A DNA stretch of 64,000 nucleotides from Alcanivoracaceae bacterium (GTDB lineage Bacteria; Pseudomonadota; Gammaproteobacteria; Xanthomonadales; Marinicellaceae), in contig JADGEI010000011.1 in the NCBI GenBank assembly GCA_016744455.1, positions 42,223 through 106,222 on the forward strand, written 5' to 3'. The translations under genes and the position numbers were made by a program. Shown here piece by piece: positions 18,559-28,666 of this stretch. Below the pieces are notes generated by a model that had not been told where the DNA came from, ran no database searches, and was given only the letters and a program-made list of their open reading frames with translations. Position 1 is the first letter of the stretch. Each line of letters begins with the position of its first letter.

Positions 18559-19149
18559 ACTCTTTGCTCATTCTAATTCTATCTTGGATGTTAATGGTGT
18601 TTCTATCACCAATACAGGCGAATTAACCTTAGGTTTTACTGGATATATTGGGATAATGATTGTGCAATTAACTTTACAAAATGGTGGTTTACAAACTAAT
18701 GGAGGGGAAGACACCTTTGTTATTGTGGAATTTGTTGTTTCATTAAGCCATACCTTGTTTGTAGATGAATTTGAAGAGCCACAAATCACTAAACTGTTTG
18801 ATTTACTTAATGGTATGAAATCTAAAAGGCCATTGATAGACAATCCTACTTATAATGAGAGTAGCCATAGTTTAAATCATTATTAACACACACTAAAACT
18901 TGAGAATGATTATTTGATAACACAAGTGATGCAAGTGATTAATTCTTGGGTAAAAGAAATTGAAGTTAAATGATTTGGGTAACAGAAAATAGGTAAGGAG
19001 GGGCATCTATCAGCAGTGTTTGGTAAAAGCCCATAATTTCGGAGGACATCCAAGGACAAGTAGAAATCAATTTACATGGAATTTAAAAACCAACCCAAGT
19101 AAATTTGGCTGTATAATCAACCTATGAAATTTACCAACAGGTTAAATGC
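18559..19149. other. Gene-poor stretch after the IS66 remnant
   Basis: A 100-codon frame at 18584-18886 (+) encodes an unrecognised, partly hydrophobic product (FTGYIGIMIVQLTL) with no clear ribosome site. It follows the IS66 fragment directly and is more likely decayed DNA than a gene. A GTAAGGAGGG run at 18991-19000 has no start codon close downstream. Nothing else is identifiable before the DUF1329 gene. Confidence 0.3.
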
Positions 19150-20448
19150 ATGAAAATAACCACGATTATCGCCTACGCTTGCTTATTCAATACATTAGTT
19201 ATTGTTGCTAAAGTCGATGTTGAAACACAGACCCATCTCAAGAATGAATTAACTTCTTTTGGTGCGATTAAAAAAGGCAATGGTGATGCCATCCCAGCCT
19301 GGATTGGAGAATCGAAAATTCCAGTTGACGAAAAACCACTTTTTACTATTACTAGTCAAAATAGCGAGGAATATAAAGATAAGTTAACCGTTGGACAGTT
19401 GGCTTTATTTGCTCAATACCCTGATACATTTCGCATGCCAATTTATCCAACCCATCGTACAGCAAGTGCACCTGATTGGGTTTATGAAAATACTTTTGAC
19501 AATGCCTTGTTGGCTACTCTCAATAAAGAAGAAACAGGTATTGAAAATAACAAAGGTGGTATTCCCTTCCCTATTCCTCAATCCGCATTAGAGGTTTATT
19601 TCAATCATATAAGTCGATGGCGTGGAAAACAAGTAGAAAACCAAACAAGTCAAGCAGTGGTTTTTAATAATGGGAAATTCACCTTGCACACCAACAAGTC
19701 GTTAGTCCGGTTTGATGGCTATTTAAAGGGGAATAATAGTAAATATTTTATCTCGCTTATCGCTAAATCTTTAGCTCCAGCGAGCAAATCAGGCAGTGGT
19801 GTTTTGGTCTTGGAACCTTTAGATCAAATCAACAACAAAAGAGCTGCATGGACTTGGGACAAAGGTCGTCGTCGTGTGATTCGAGCACCCAATGTTGCCT
19901 ATGATAACCCAGTTCAATCGGCAGGTTCATTACGAACAATAGATGATACAGACCTTATCAATGGCTCACCAGATAGGTTCAATTGGAAATTATTAAAGAA
20001 AAGAGAAATCTATCTTCCCTACAACAATGAAGCCTTAGTGAGTAAAAAATTAAAGTACAAAGAGATACTTAATGCAGGTCATATCAATCCCGCCTACACA
20101 CGGTATGAATTGCATCGTGTTTGGGTAATAGAGGCTACACTAAAAGAAAAATGGCGCCACATTTATTCCAAACGCACCTTCTATATTGATGAAGACACAT
20201 GGCAAGTAATGGTCGCTGATCAATACGATAAACGTGGGAATCTTTGGCGGGTGAGCATGAGTTTCAGCAAGTTTTTTCAAGAATTACCTGGAGTTTTTCC
20301 TGTGATTAATGTTTTTCATGACTTAAGAAGCCAAAAATACCATGTCATGGGCTTACAAAATCAAGAAAAGGGTGTTAACAAATTTAATGGTGAGATTGCT
20401 AACGACAGCCTGTTTACACCTAATGGATTTAAACGATATATGCGTTAA
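19150..20448 (+). CDS. DUF1329 family periplasmic/outer-membrane-associated protein
   Basis: This 432-residue protein has an N-terminal signal sequence (MKITTIIAYACLFNTLVIVA). The DUF1329 signatures appear in order: FGAIKKGNGDAIPAWIG, EKPLFTIT, DKLTVGQLALFAQYP, FRMPIYPTHRTASAP, GGIPFPIPQS. The C-terminal half (RRVIRAPNVAYD, RFNWKLLKKREIYLPYN, HRVWVIEATLKE, RTFYIDEDTW) is also characteristic. The family has a LolA/LolB-like fold, and members occur beside RND-type lipid or hydrophobic-compound exporters; a lipid carrier role is inference. Its 3' end overlaps the convergent HAD gene by 20 bp. Confidence 0.85.
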   Translation: MKITTIIAYACLFNTLVIVAKVDVETQTHLKNELTSFGAIKKGNGDAIPAWIGESKIPVDEKPLFTITSQNSEEYKDKLTVGQLALFAQYPDTFRMPIYPTHRTASAPDWVYENTFDNALLATLNKEETGIENNKGGIPFPIPQSALEVYFNHISRWRGKQVENQTSQAVVFNNGKFTLHTNKSLVRFDGYLKGNNSKYFISLIAKSLAPASKSGSGVLVLEPLDQINNKRAAWTWDKGRRRVIRAPNVAYDNPVQSAGSLRTIDDTDLINGSPDRFNWKLLKKREIYLPYNNEALVSKKLKYKEILNAGHINPAYTRYELHRVWVIEATLKEKWRHIYSKRTFYIDEDTWQVMVADQYDKRGNLWRVSMSFSKFFQELPGVFPVINVFHDLRSQKYHVMGLQNQEKGVNKFNGEIANDSLFTPNGFKRYMR

Positions 20449-21124
20449 TATCGCTTATTTTTTCTAACGTTTGGTATTTATTATTATCTACTGTTGATTC
20501 ACAAACTTGTTCATGTTGCCATGTAGTATGGAAAGGCACATGTACGGCATGTGCACCAAGCGCCACTAAAGGTAGAATGTCAGATTTCAGAGAATTCCCA
20601 ACCATCAAAAACTCATTGGGTTGGATATCCAAATGACTTAGTAATTTAGTGTAATCGGGCTCTTTTTTCTCACTCATCACTTCAATGTGATGAAAGTATT
20701 TTAACAAACCTGACTTCTCCAATTTTCGCTCTTGATCGAGCAAATCACCTTTGGTCGCCAAAATCAAACGATGCGTTTGTGACAAAGTTTTTAAGACTTC
20801 CTCTACACCATCAAGCAATTCAACGGGTTTGTTCAACATGTTTTTGCCAATATCGATTATCGCTTTCATTGATTTATTACTTACTTGACCGTTGGATAAT
20901 TTTATTGCCGCCTCAACCATCGACAAAACAAAACCCTTGATACCATAACCATAAATTGGTAGATTCTTAATCTCAATTTTAAATAACTCTTGATCAATTT
21001 GATTTATGGTTTCATATTTTTGCATCAATTGACCAAAAGCCAATTCAGCCTCTCTAAAATATGTTTCATTGACCCATAAGGTATCATCTGCATCGAATCC
21101 GATGACTTTTATATTTCTGTACAT
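20429..21124 (-). CDS. HAD-superfamily hydrolase (subfamily IA)
   Basis: This 231-residue protein has motif I FDADDT (nucleophile Asp11, acid/base Asp13), a helical cap, motif II LATKGD, and a motif III/IV region around FLMVGNSLKSDILPLVALGAHA. The layout fits a YjjG-like phosphatase acting on small phosphorylated metabolites or nucleotides; the substrate cannot be read from sequence. It lies 188 bp downstream of the SDR gene on the same strand and overlaps the DUF1329 gene tail to tail. Confidence 0.82.
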   Translation of the reverse strand: MYRNIKVIGFDADDTLWVNETYFREAELAFGQLMQKYETINQIDQELFKIEIKNLPIYGYGIKGFVLSMVEAAIKLSNGQVSNKSMKAIIDIGKNMLNKPVELLDGVEEVLKTLSQTHRLILATKGDLLDQERKLEKSGLLKYFHHIEVMSEKKEPDYTKLLSHLDIQPNEFLMVGNSLKSDILPLVALGAHAVHVPFHTTWQHEQVCESTVDNNKYQTLEKISDINAYIV

Positions 21125-21312
21125 TGTTTTAGTTTTCCGTTGTGACAGGCCTTTGTGTCTACCTTGTTTGGTAATTACTATTTATTATGTAGTTTACATT
21201 CAAATTTTATAGAAACCCAAATTTTAAACCAATACATTTTCAAATATCTTCATTTATACTTCATCCAACATCGCAGAACCAACACTTAGGTGGCCCACTA
21301 TTCTTTATACAT

Positions 21313-21972
21313 TTACCATGGTAGTTCTGTTCCATCGGCGTGCCAGAAACTACCTGTGTTGTCTAAGTTTAAGTCATCTATGCGTTGAATTAAGCCTTGA
21401 GCTGATTCATCTGTATCTACAAACCCTTGATTACCAGTCATGCCGGTGCGCACATAGCCTGGATGTAATAGAGCCACTGCTATGCCTTGGTTTTTTAAAT
21501 CTTTTGCCAGTGAACTACCGACCATATTGACTGCTGTTTTACTCATACGATAGCCGTATTGCCCACCGGAACCATCAGCAATTGAACCCATACGGCTCGT
21601 GATAATCACCACTTTAGATCCTTCTGACAAGTTGGGCAATAGGTTTGCTGTGACACGTAACGGCCCTAATGTATTGATTTCGTATTGGCGGCGCATGGCA
21701 TCAAAATCAAGGCTGTCTAGGCTCATGCTTTGCATAAATCCAGCATTGTTGATAAGCAAATCCAAGTTTTGTCCATCAAGCTTACTGGCTAAATCCAAAA
21801 TAGAGTCTGAGTTTGTGACATCAACATCTGTTATGACATCAGCGCCTAATTGATCCAATTCAGGGCTGGATTGGCGACATGTGGCTATGACCTTGTAATC
21901 TAACAAATGTAACTGTTGAGCAAGTGCCAAACCTATACCTCGGTTAGCGCCTGTAATTAATACTGTTTTCAT
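21313..21972 (-). CDS. SDR-family NAD(P)-dependent oxidoreductase
   Basis: This 219-residue classical short-chain dehydrogenase has the cofactor loop TGANRGIG (7-14), NNAG (75-78), Ser126 in the TSRMGS strand, and the catalytic pair Tyr141/Lys145 in YRMSK. R33 in ATCR after the second strand suggests an NADP preference. The ending is close to small C-factor/YciK-like reductases, but the substrate is unknown. It lies upstream of the HAD hydrolase on the same strand. Confidence 0.85.
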   Translation of the reverse strand: MKTVLITGANRGIGLALAQQLHLLDYKVIATCRQSSPELDQLGADVITDVDVTNSDSILDLASKLDGQNLDLLINNAGFMQSMSLDSLDFDAMRRQYEINTLGPLRVTANLLPNLSEGSKVVIITSRMGSIADGSGGQYGYRMSKTAVNMVGSSLAKDLKNQGIAVALLHPGYVRTGMTGNQGFVDTDESAQGLIQRIDDLNLDNTGSFWHADGTELPW

Positions 21973-22011
21973 TTCATATCTATTATTGTTAATACTCTAT
22001 TATGCCAGTTA

Positions 22012-22401
22012 TTAATCACAGTTGCCATATTCTGTACCAAATCGCCATTCATCAACATTAAGAAGAGCAACGATGTTACCATTAGATAGTTCAGTTGCTA
22101 TTACTGGCATACAATTACCGACTTTGGGAACTGGTCCATAAGCGACATTTACACCAGAGGTTCTGCCATCTCTAAACTGTACCGTTGCAAACCAGTTATG
22201 ATACGATCCGACATTTGCTGACATTCCTACTCGGTTCCCAGCCCGAATAGTTCTTTCAATGGTTTTAACATGGGTAATTTTTACCCTTTTCATTTGAGGT
22301 TCACCAAATTCTATATTCCATTTAAACAAGCCAATAAAGGATTGAGCCATCATCATAAGCAAAATAATGGAGAGAACAATAATTGTGATTTTTTTTAACA
22401 T
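22012..22401 (-). CDS. Membrane-anchored hypothetical protein
   Basis: This 129-residue protein has one N-terminal transmembrane helix (about residues 6-28) and a predicted periplasmic domain with two cysteines (GNCM and the terminal GNCD) that may pair. I do not recognise the family. The start is 58 bp from the divergent nucleosidase gene, so the two share a promoter region. Confidence 0.6.
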   Translation of the reverse strand: MLKKITIIVLSIILLMMMAQSFIGLFKWNIEFGEPQMKRVKITHVKTIERTIRAGNRVGMSANVGSYHNWFATVQFRDGRTSGVNVAYGPVPKVGNCMPVIATELSNGNIVALLNVDEWRFGTEYGNCD

Positions 22402-22459
22402 AGTTTTATTATAACGCTAAAGAGTTGTGTAAGATGACAGCTTTTATAAATTATTACTT

Positions 22460-23044
22460 ATGGATAGCCATAAAAACTACATCATTGTTACTGCTTTAGC
22501 CGATGAAGCTGAAGAGTTGGAACAGTTTGCCCCCCTAGTTCATACGGGTATTGGCAAAGTTAACGCCTGCATTAAATTATACGAAGCCATATTAAAATAC
22601 CAGCCTGAATTGGTCATAAATTATGGAACTGCAGGCGGTATTACGGATTTGGTTGGTTTACATAAGATTGCACATTTTGTACAAGTTGATATGGATGTAC
22701 GAGGCTTAAATTTTCCGCGGGGTATCACACCTTTAATGAATGAAAAACTTCCAATAAAAAATGGACTGGTTCTCGGAACAGGTGATAGTTTTATTACGAA
22801 TGCAGATAAACAATTAGAAGGTTTAGGTATTGAAATTGATTTAGTGGATATGGAAGCTTACGCCCTAAAAAAGGTTTGTGAACACCACACGATTAACTTT
22901 GAAGCGTATAAATTTATCAGTGACAATGCCAATGAATCGGCAGGTGAAGACTGGAGTAATGCCGTAAAAAATGGAACACATCTTTTTGCGGATGTTTTAA
23001 ATAAAAATTATGGGATTTCAAGCATAAAAAAAGCCAAGCTTTAA
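22460..23044 (+). CDS. MTA/SAH-nucleosidase-like phosphorylase family protein
   Basis: This 194-residue protein has the purine nucleosidase/phosphorylase core: an N-terminal strand IIVTALADEAEEL, HTGIGKVNA, the glycine-rich NYGTAGG, GTGDSFI, the substrate-binding VDMEAYA and SDNANESA (catalytic Asp position). Methylthioadenosine/S-adenosylhomocysteine nucleosidases share this order but are about 230 residues; this one is shorter, so its substrate is uncertain. An intrinsic terminator overlaps its stop codon. Confidence 0.75.
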   Translation: MDSHKNYIIVTALADEAEELEQFAPLVHTGIGKVNACIKLYEAILKYQPELVINYGTAGGITDLVGLHKIAHFVQVDMDVRGLNFPRGITPLMNEKLPIKNGLVLGTGDSFITNADKQLEGLGIEIDLVDMEAYALKKVCEHHTINFEAYKFISDNANESAGEDWSNAVKNGTHLFADVLNKNYGISSIKKAKL

Positions 23045-23058
23045 GACTTGGCTTCTTT
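23031..23058 (+). terminator. Intrinsic terminator of the nucleosidase gene
   Basis: An AAGCCAAG stem (23031-23038), an 8-nt loop and the complementary CTTGGCTT (23047-23054) are followed by CTTTT. The hairpin contains the stop codon. Confidence 0.8.
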
Positions 23059-23089
23059 TATTTCTATGTAATTAGATTAATTTTATTAA

Positions 23090-25204
23090 TTAATCCTTTT
23101 TCTCAGGTTGATCCAATAAAGCTTTTATAGATAATCTAACACGCCCTTGCTTGTCAATTTCTAATACTTTAACTTTAACCGTTTCTCCTTCAGTTAATAC
23201 ATCAGTCACATTCGCTACACGTTCGTGTGAAATTTGTGAAATATGTACCATTCCATCTTTACCAGGTAATAGATTAACAAATGCACCGAAGTCCATAATC
23301 TTTACAATTTTGCCTTCATAAACAGCGCCTACTTCAACATCAGCGGTAATTTCTTCAACTCGTTTTACTGCATTACGTGCATCATCACCATTAACCGCAG
23401 CAATCGTTACAACGCCATCATCATTAATTTCAATAACGGTATTTGTTTCTTCTGTTAGGGCGCGAATAGTTGCACCACCTTTACCGATAACATCACGGAT
23501 TTTGTCAGGATGAACTGTAATAGTGATAAGCTTAGGCGCATAATCAGACATTTCGTCTCGTGTTGATGACAATACTTTGTTCATTTCACCAAGAATATAA
23601 TCACGCCCACCTTTAGCTTGAGATAAAGCTTTTTCCATAATTTCAGCAGTAATTCCTTCAATTTTTATATCCATTTGTAAAGCGGTAATACCATCTGCAG
23701 TACCTGCAACTTTAAAATCCATATCACCTAGATGATCTTCATCACCTAAGATATCAGACAAGACAGCGTAATCATCGCCTTCTTTGATAAGACCCATGGC
23801 AATACCAGCAACTGGTGCTTTTAATGGAACACCTGCGTCCATCATTGATAAAGATGAACCACAAACTGATGCCATTGAGCTTGAACCATTTGATTCAGTA
23901 ATTTCAGAAACAACTCGAATGACATAAGGGAAATCTTCTTCATGAGGCATAACAGCCATTAAACCACGTTTAGCTAATTTACCATGACCAATTTCGCGAC
24001 GTTTAGGGCCACTCATAAAACCAGTTTCACCTACACAATATGGAGGGAAGTTGTAATGTAACATAAATTTATCTTTGTCTTCACCGTCTAGTGAATCAAT
24101 TAACTGTGCATCACGGCCTGTTCCTAGTGTCGTCACCACAATAGCTTGAGTTTCGCCACGGGTAAATAGTGCTGAACCATGTGTGCGAGGTAACATACCA
24201 GTTTTAACTGCAATATCACGTACATCCGCTAGGCCGCGACCATCAATACGAGGTTTACCTGAAATAACTTTTTTACGAACATGAGCTTTTTCAATTTGAC
24301 CGATAATCTCCTTAACCTCATCTGCTGTTGGAGAATCTTCACTATCAGTTACCAAAGCTTCTACAGCATTTGTACGCATAGCATTTAAAGCATCATATCG
24401 TTCAGCTTTATCTTGTGTGTTATAAGCTGCTACTAATGGCGCTGCAATATTTTCTTTAACTTGGTTAACCAAGTTTTGGTCCATAGATGGTGCTTGCCAT
24501 TTCCATTGTTCAATACCTAAGTCTTCAACCATTTCGTTGATGGCATTAATAACAACTTGTTGTTGCTCATGGCCAAAACTAACTGCACCTAACATAACTT
24601 CTTCAGATAATAAATCCGCTTCTGATTCAACCATTAATACAGCTGATTCAGTACCTGCAACAACCAACTCTAATTGTGACTCTTCTAATTGCTCATTTGT
24701 TGGGTTTAAGATGTATTCACCTTCTTTGTAGCCAACTTTTGCTGCTGCAATTGGACCATGGAATGGTGCGCCAGATAAACTCATAGCAGCAGAAGCGCCA
24801 ATGAGTGCAGGTATATCTGCATCGATATCTTCTGAGTATGAAATAACAGTTGCTACAACTTGAATTTCGTTTTTAAACCCTTTTGGAAACAAAGGGCGAA
24901 TAGGTCTATCAATTAAACGACAGATTAATATTTCTTTTTCAGTTGGTCGTCCTTCACGCTTAAAGAACCCACCAGGAATTTTACCCGCAGCATAAGCTTT
25001 TTCTTGATAATTTACTGTTAGAGGAAAGAAACTCTGTCCAGGTTTTGCTTCTTTTTTTGCTACAACTGCCACCATGACAACTGTATCACCCATTTTTACC
25101 ATAACCGTTGAACTTGCTTGACGTGCAACTTCACCTGTCTCCAATTCTACAGTATGATTACCATACTGAAATGTTTTTGTATATTTAGCCACTGCTCTTT
25201 TCAC
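23090..25204 (-). CDS. pnp: Polynucleotide phosphorylase
   Basis: This 704-residue protein is full length for PNPase: two RNase PH domains (residues about 1-230 and 310-550), a KH domain with [12 protein letters not shown], and a C-terminal S1 domain ([23 protein letters not shown]). The phosphorolytic site motifs [10 protein letters not shown] and [19 protein letters not shown] residues are present. It degrades RNA 3' to 5' in the degradosome and lies downstream of rpsO, as in other gammaproteobacteria. A perfect hairpin sits in its leader. Confidence 0.98.
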   Translation of the reverse strand: MKRAVAKYTKTFQYGNHTVELETGEVARQASSTVMVKMGDTVVMVAVVAKKEAKPGQSFFPLTVNYQEKAYAAGKIPGGFFKREGRPTEKEILICRLIDRPIRPLFPKGFKNEIQVVATVISYSEDIDADIPALIGASAAMSLSGAPFHGPIAAAKVGYKEGEYILNPTNEQLEESQLELVVAGTESAVLMVESEADLLSEEVMLGAVSFGHEQQQVVINAINEMVEDLGIEQWKWQAPSMDQNLVNQVKENIAAPLVAAYNTQDKAERYDALNAMRTNAVEALVTDSEDSPTADEVKEIIGQIEKAHVRKKVISGKPRIDGRGLADVRDIAVKTGMLPRTHGSALFTRGETQAIVVTTLGTGRDAQLIDSLDGEDKDKFMLHYNFPPYCVGETGFMSGPKRREIGHGKLAKRGLMAVMPHEEDFPYVIRVVSEITESNGSSSMASVCGSSLSMMDAGVPLKAPVAGIAMGLIKEGDDYAVLSDILGDEDHLGDMDFKVAGTADGITALQMDIKIEGITAEIMEKALSQAKGGRDYILGEMNKVLSSTRDEMSDYAPKLITITVHPDKIRDVIGKGGATIRALTEETNTVIEINDDGVVTIAAVNGDDARNAVKRVEEITADVEVGAVYEGKIVKIMDFGAFVNLLPGKDGMVHISQISHERVANVTDVLTEGETVKVKVLEIDKQGRVRLSIKALLDQPEKKD

Positions 25205-25221
25205 CTATAATTTTAATTTTT

Positions 25222-25245
25222 AATGTAACACTTATTTGTTACATT
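25222..25245 (-). promoter_or_regulatory. pnp leader hairpin (possible RNase III/PNPase autoregulation site)
   Basis: AATGTAAC (25222-25229) and GTTACATT (25238-25245) form a perfect 8-bp stem with an 8-nt loop, about 20 nt upstream of the pnp start. In E. coli the pnp leader hairpin is cut by RNase III and used by PNPase to repress itself; a similar role here is inference from position. Confidence 0.45.
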
Positions 25246-25259
25246 TTCTTTTCCGATAT

Positions 25260-25286
25260 AAAAAAAGGTACATCGTGTACCTTTTT
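25260..25286 (-). terminator. rpsO terminator/attenuator
   Basis: On the minus strand AAAAAGGTACA, loop CGA and TGTACCTTTTT are followed by more T, just after the rpsO stop. The arms are perfectly complementary. It would separate rpsO from pnp, with read-through giving the co-transcript. Confidence 0.8.
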
Positions 25287-25301
25287 AATGTGTTGTAGAA
25301 A

Positions 25302-25568
25302 TTATCTACGTAGTCCTAAAGACTCAATTAGTTTTTGATAACCATCGCTATCTTTACCTTTTAAGTATTTTTGTAACTTACGACGTTGATTAACCAACTT
25401 TAAAAGTCCTCTACGTGAATGAAGATCTTTCTTATGTGATTTAAAATGCTCAGTAAGGTATGTGATACGTGCTGTTAATAAAGCGATTTGAACATTGGCA
25501 GAACCCGTGTCATTTTCGCTTATTTTATATTTGTTTATAATTTCTTGTGTTTGTTCTACAGTCAACAT
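25302..25568 (-). CDS. rpsO: 30S ribosomal protein S15
   Basis: This 88-residue protein matches S15 along its length: [27 protein letters not shown] (split here as [10 protein letters not shown] and TYLTEHFK), [21 protein letters not shown], and the end LIESLGLRR. It binds 16S rRNA helix 22 and the S6/S18 platform. It lies upstream of pnp in the usual order with its own terminator between. Confidence 0.98.
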   Translation of the reverse strand: MLTVEQTQEIINKYKISENDTGSANVQIALLTARITYLTEHFKSHKKDLHSRRGLLKLVNQRRKLQKYLKGKDSDGYQKLIESLGLRR

Positions 25569-25718
25569 GGTTTTCTCCGATAGTTTGACAATTTTAATAA
25601 AAAGCGACCATTTTCATCTTAAAATAGGCCTCTTAGACTAATAAGACCAATCTAGCGTTGAACATATCGTCTAGATCAGAATTGCGCGTATTCTAAGTGA
25701 TAAGGTAATTCATTGCCA

Positions 25719-26180
25719 ATGAAAAACAAGAATTTAGTTGAAAAGCTTAACAATTTTGGATATTGTCAGCAAATGATGATGAAAAACACAGACAAAGAAT
25801 TAATTAACCATGCATTAGATGCAAAAAAACAGGCACATGCCCCCTATTCCAGCTTTGCAGTTGGTGCAGCCATTATGGACGAAAATGATAGTATACACAA
25901 GGGCTGTAATGTTGAAAATGCAGCCTACCCATTGGGCATTTGCGCTGAAGCATCTGCCATTTCATCAATGGTTATGTCTGGTGGCACACTGATAAAAAAA
26001 ATTATGCTTGTAAGTTCAGGAGAGCAACTAGTCACTCCATGTGGTGGTTGTCGACAAAAAATTAAAGAGTTTAGTGATTCTTCAACCCAAATTGTCATTT
26101 ATAACAATAAAAAAATCACGGTATTTTCAATGGAAGATTTATTACCACATTCTTTTTCTGACAAATACCTCCCTAAATGA
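25719..26180 (+). CDS. cdd: Cytidine deaminase
   Basis: This tetrameric-type cytidine deaminase has APYSSFAVGAA, the zinc/catalytic segment CNVENAAYPLGICAE (Cys and Glu) and PCGGCRQ. It deaminates cytidine and deoxycytidine in salvage. The start is uncertain: TTG 25713, ATG 25719 and internal ATGs about 20 codons later are in frame; the last would give the usual length of about 130 residues. The stop overlaps the next gene by ATGA. Confidence 0.88.
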   Translation: MKNKNLVEKLNNFGYCQQMMMKNTDKELINHALDAKKQAHAPYSSFAVGAAIMDENDSIHKGCNVENAAYPLGICAEASAISSMVMSGGTLIKKIMLVSSGEQLVTPCGGCRQKIKEFSDSSTQIVIYNNKKITVFSMEDLLPHSFSDKYLPK

Positions 26181-26902
26181 ATAAACCTCCACTAATCCCA
26201 ACACTAATCACAGCTTTTTTTGTGGTATTGATGATCAATCTTGGTTTGTGGCAGCTAAACCGTGCAGATGAGAAAAAACACTTACTAAAATTATTAGCCA
26301 ATGACTCTGTTACTTTTATCAAAACAAAAGACCAGATTAAAAACTTACCTAAGTATGCCAATATAAAATTAACAGGTCATTATTTGAATGCCCCTCAACT
26401 GTTGTTAGATAACCAAGTCAATAACCGAGTTGTTGGTTATCATGTATTTACTCCTTTTAAAATTAATGATATCAATCTAATCTTAATGGTTAATCGCGGG
26501 TGGATTAATAAAAAAGATTTCAGTGATGATTTTCTTAAAGTAGATGGCACTGAATACACCATTAATGGGAAATTGAACAGCACACCACAAGTTGGTATGC
26601 AATTGGGTGAAATCACATTAGATGCAAGCTTACCTAACCAAATTATGACCTATTATGATGAAAATAAAACTTCTGTTTTTTTACATCAAGAGATTTGCCA
26701 GCAATTGGACTGTGTTGTCAGTAAAAAAATCATGTGGCTCAATCAAAACCAAGATCAAGGGTTTAAGAGAGACTGGAACCCAATCATTATGCCAGTGAGT
26801 AAGCACATAGGTTATGCAGTACAATGGTTATCTATGACCATAGTACTTATTATTATTTTTATTTACTGGGTTAGAAAACAACATTACAGTGTTACGATGT
26901 AA
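26177..26902 (+). CDS. SURF1-family cytochrome c oxidase assembly protein
   Basis: This 241-residue membrane protein has the SURF1 pattern: an N-terminal helix followed by LGLWQLNRADEKK, a periplasmic domain with MVNRGWI, and a C-terminal HIGYAVQW leading into a second helix. SURF1 helps insert heme a into subunit I of aa3-type oxidases. It overlaps cdd by 4 bp (ATGA), so it is translated from the same message, but no oxidase genes are in the window. Confidence 0.88.
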   Translation: MNKPPLIPTLITAFFVVLMINLGLWQLNRADEKKHLLKLLANDSVTFIKTKDQIKNLPKYANIKLTGHYLNAPQLLLDNQVNNRVVGYHVFTPFKINDINLILMVNRGWINKKDFSDDFLKVDGTEYTINGKLNSTPQVGMQLGEITLDASLPNQIMTYYDENKTSVFLHQEICQQLDCVVSKKIMWLNQNQDQGFKRDWNPIIMPVSKHIGYAVQWLSMTIVLIIIFIYWVRKQHYSVTM

Positions 26903-26949
26903 TAAACCCTTCAAGGGCTATATCTAAACAAGAAAAATTGACCACCTTA

Positions 26950-28044
26950 ATGACAAAACAAAATTTTAAGTTTTTAATCTACATTTCTTACAGTTATTCA
27001 ATACCTATTGGCCAACCTCTAGAACAAGAAATCACTAAACGTGGATTCCAAGTCAAATGGTTTAGTGATCATGAAGATGGAAAAAGTAAGCTTGGTGATT
27101 TTTCTAATAATCTTAAGCACATTAAAGATGTCATTGCTTATAAACCCGACATTGTCCTAGTCGCCACAAATATTGTCCCAGATTTTATAACCGGCATTAA
27201 AGTGCAAATTTTTCATGGATTTAATGCAAAAAAAAGACACTCTAAACGAAACCGATTCAGTCATTTTAATATTAGGGGGTTTTTCGACTTATACTGTACT
27301 CAAGGCCCATCAACAACAGAATATTTCAAGGAACTAGAACAAAAACACAAATATTTTACTGTGGTTGAAACAGGCTGGTCGAAAGTTGATGCTTTATTTC
27401 CTCTTCAACGCAACAAAACAACAAAGAATGTGAAACATGTACTCATTTCATCTACATTTAGTAAAAAACTGAGTCTAGCCTATAAACAAGAAGTTATTGA
27501 TGAGATTTCACGCCTAATACAAACTGGAAAATATAACTTTTCATTAATCTTACACCCAAAAATGCCAGAAGAAATTATTAACAAATGGAAAGCACTATGT
27601 TGCGAATCATTCACATACCATAATACGACCAACCTAACACCGCTGCTCAAAAAGGCAGATATTCTATTGGCTGACACCACTTCTGTCATTCAAGAATTTG
27701 TATTACAAAATAAACCTGTGGTCACCTTTTCTAGTCACGATGGTTCTGATTATTTAATAAATATTAATGATGTAAAGCTAATCGAAGACTCATTGGACCT
27801 AAAAATTGATAATAGTGAGGAAATCCATAAAAATATCACTAAATTTATTCAAATACTACATCCTTATGATGATGGTAAATCAAGCCAAAGAATAATTGAT
27901 AGCTGTATTACATATTTAGATAAAGATAAGACCCATATTCCAGCTAAACCATTAAATTTAATACGCAAATATAAAATCAGGAAAAAACTGGGCTATTTTA
28001 CGCTAAAGTCTTATAACAAGCCATATACTAGGAAAAATACCTAA
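26950..28044 (+). CDS. CDP-glycerol glycerophosphotransferase-like protein
   Basis: This protein of about 364 residues resembles the TagB/TagF family (PF04464). It has an N-terminal Rossmann half, QIFHGFNAKK with the key His in a helix start, and LILHPKMPEE. A C-terminal donor-site pattern ADILLADTTSVIQEFVLQNKPVVTF is diagnostic. The family transfers glycerol phosphate or related polyol phosphates onto glycans. In a Gram-negative this suggests decoration of LPS or capsule. The frame opens at TTG 26938; ATG 26950 is the more likely start. Confidence 0.75.
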   Translation: MTKQNFKFLIYISYSYSIPIGQPLEQEITKRGFQVKWFSDHEDGKSKLGDFSNNLKHIKDVIAYKPDIVLVATNIVPDFITGIKVQIFHGFNAKKRHSKRNRFSHFNIRGFFDLYCTQGPSTTEYFKELEQKHKYFTVVETGWSKVDALFPLQRNKTTKNVKHVLISSTFSKKLSLAYKQEVIDEISRLIQTGKYNFSLILHPKMPEEIINKWKALCCESFTYHNTTNLTPLLKKADILLADTTSVIQEFVLQNKPVVTFSSHDGSDYLININDVKLIEDSLDLKIDNSEEIHKNITKFIQILHPYDDGKSSQRIIDSCITYLDKDKTHIPAKPLNLIRKYKIRKKLGYFTLKSYNKPYTRKNT

Positions 28045-28137
28045 TCAAACTTCATTCACTTATTTTAAGTAAACTTAACTTGTAATTAACAACACACCTG
28101 TTATATTAGACATTACTAATATTCAGTGAGTAACCAG

Positions 28138-28617
28138 ATGAAAACACCAGCTTTAATAATTTTAATTTTAACATTTAATGCTTTGGCACTAACGCCAGAA
28201 GCAGAAAAAGGTAAAACTGCAATTGCAGCTTGTATGTCATGCCATAATGCCGAATTAATTCCTCAACTGGCCCCACCATTTTATGGCGTGCAAAATAAAT
28301 ACAAAAAAGTTTATGAAAACAAACAAGATTTTATCAAATCAATTAATGCTTGGGCAAAAAAACCAACACAAGAAAAAGCACTAATGCAAAGGCCGATTAA
28401 AATACTTGGATTAATGCCTCCAATGCCATTACCTGATGACATGTTAAATAATATTGGCGCCTACATATATGAAGAAAACTTTGGTCCTCCATGTAAGCAT
28501 TGGGCAAATGATTTAAAAAATGATACAACAGCAAATATGAAAACCGGCAAGGGTAAAGGTATGGGCAGCAATCATGATGCTATGATTCGCATGAAATACC
28601 AACAATTATGCCAATAA
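28138..28617 (+). CDS. Small periplasmic c-type cytochrome
   Basis: The product of about 159 residues has a signal peptide (MKTPALIILILTFNALA) and one heme-c site CMSCH with downstream LMPPMPLPDD supplying a likely axial Met. A Gly/Lys/Met-rich tail with two more cysteines ends the protein. It is a class I-like cytochrome c, presumably carrying electrons in the periplasm. The start is ATG 28138; a GTG at 28126 is also in frame. Confidence 0.82.
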   Translation: MKTPALIILILTFNALALTPEAEKGKTAIAACMSCHNAELIPQLAPPFYGVQNKYKKVYENKQDFIKSINAWAKKPTQEKALMQRPIKILGLMPPMPLPDDMLNNIGAYIYEENFGPPCKHWANDLKNDTTANMKTGKGKGMGSNHDAMIRMKYQQLCQ

Positions 28618-28666
28618 AAATCCAGTTAGAGTATTGGGTATCACTATGTATTACCCAATACTCCTG

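Noticed and set aside
18584..18886. 100-codon frame after the IS66 remnant
   Set aside because: No ribosome site, no family resemblance, and it sits in decayed DNA.
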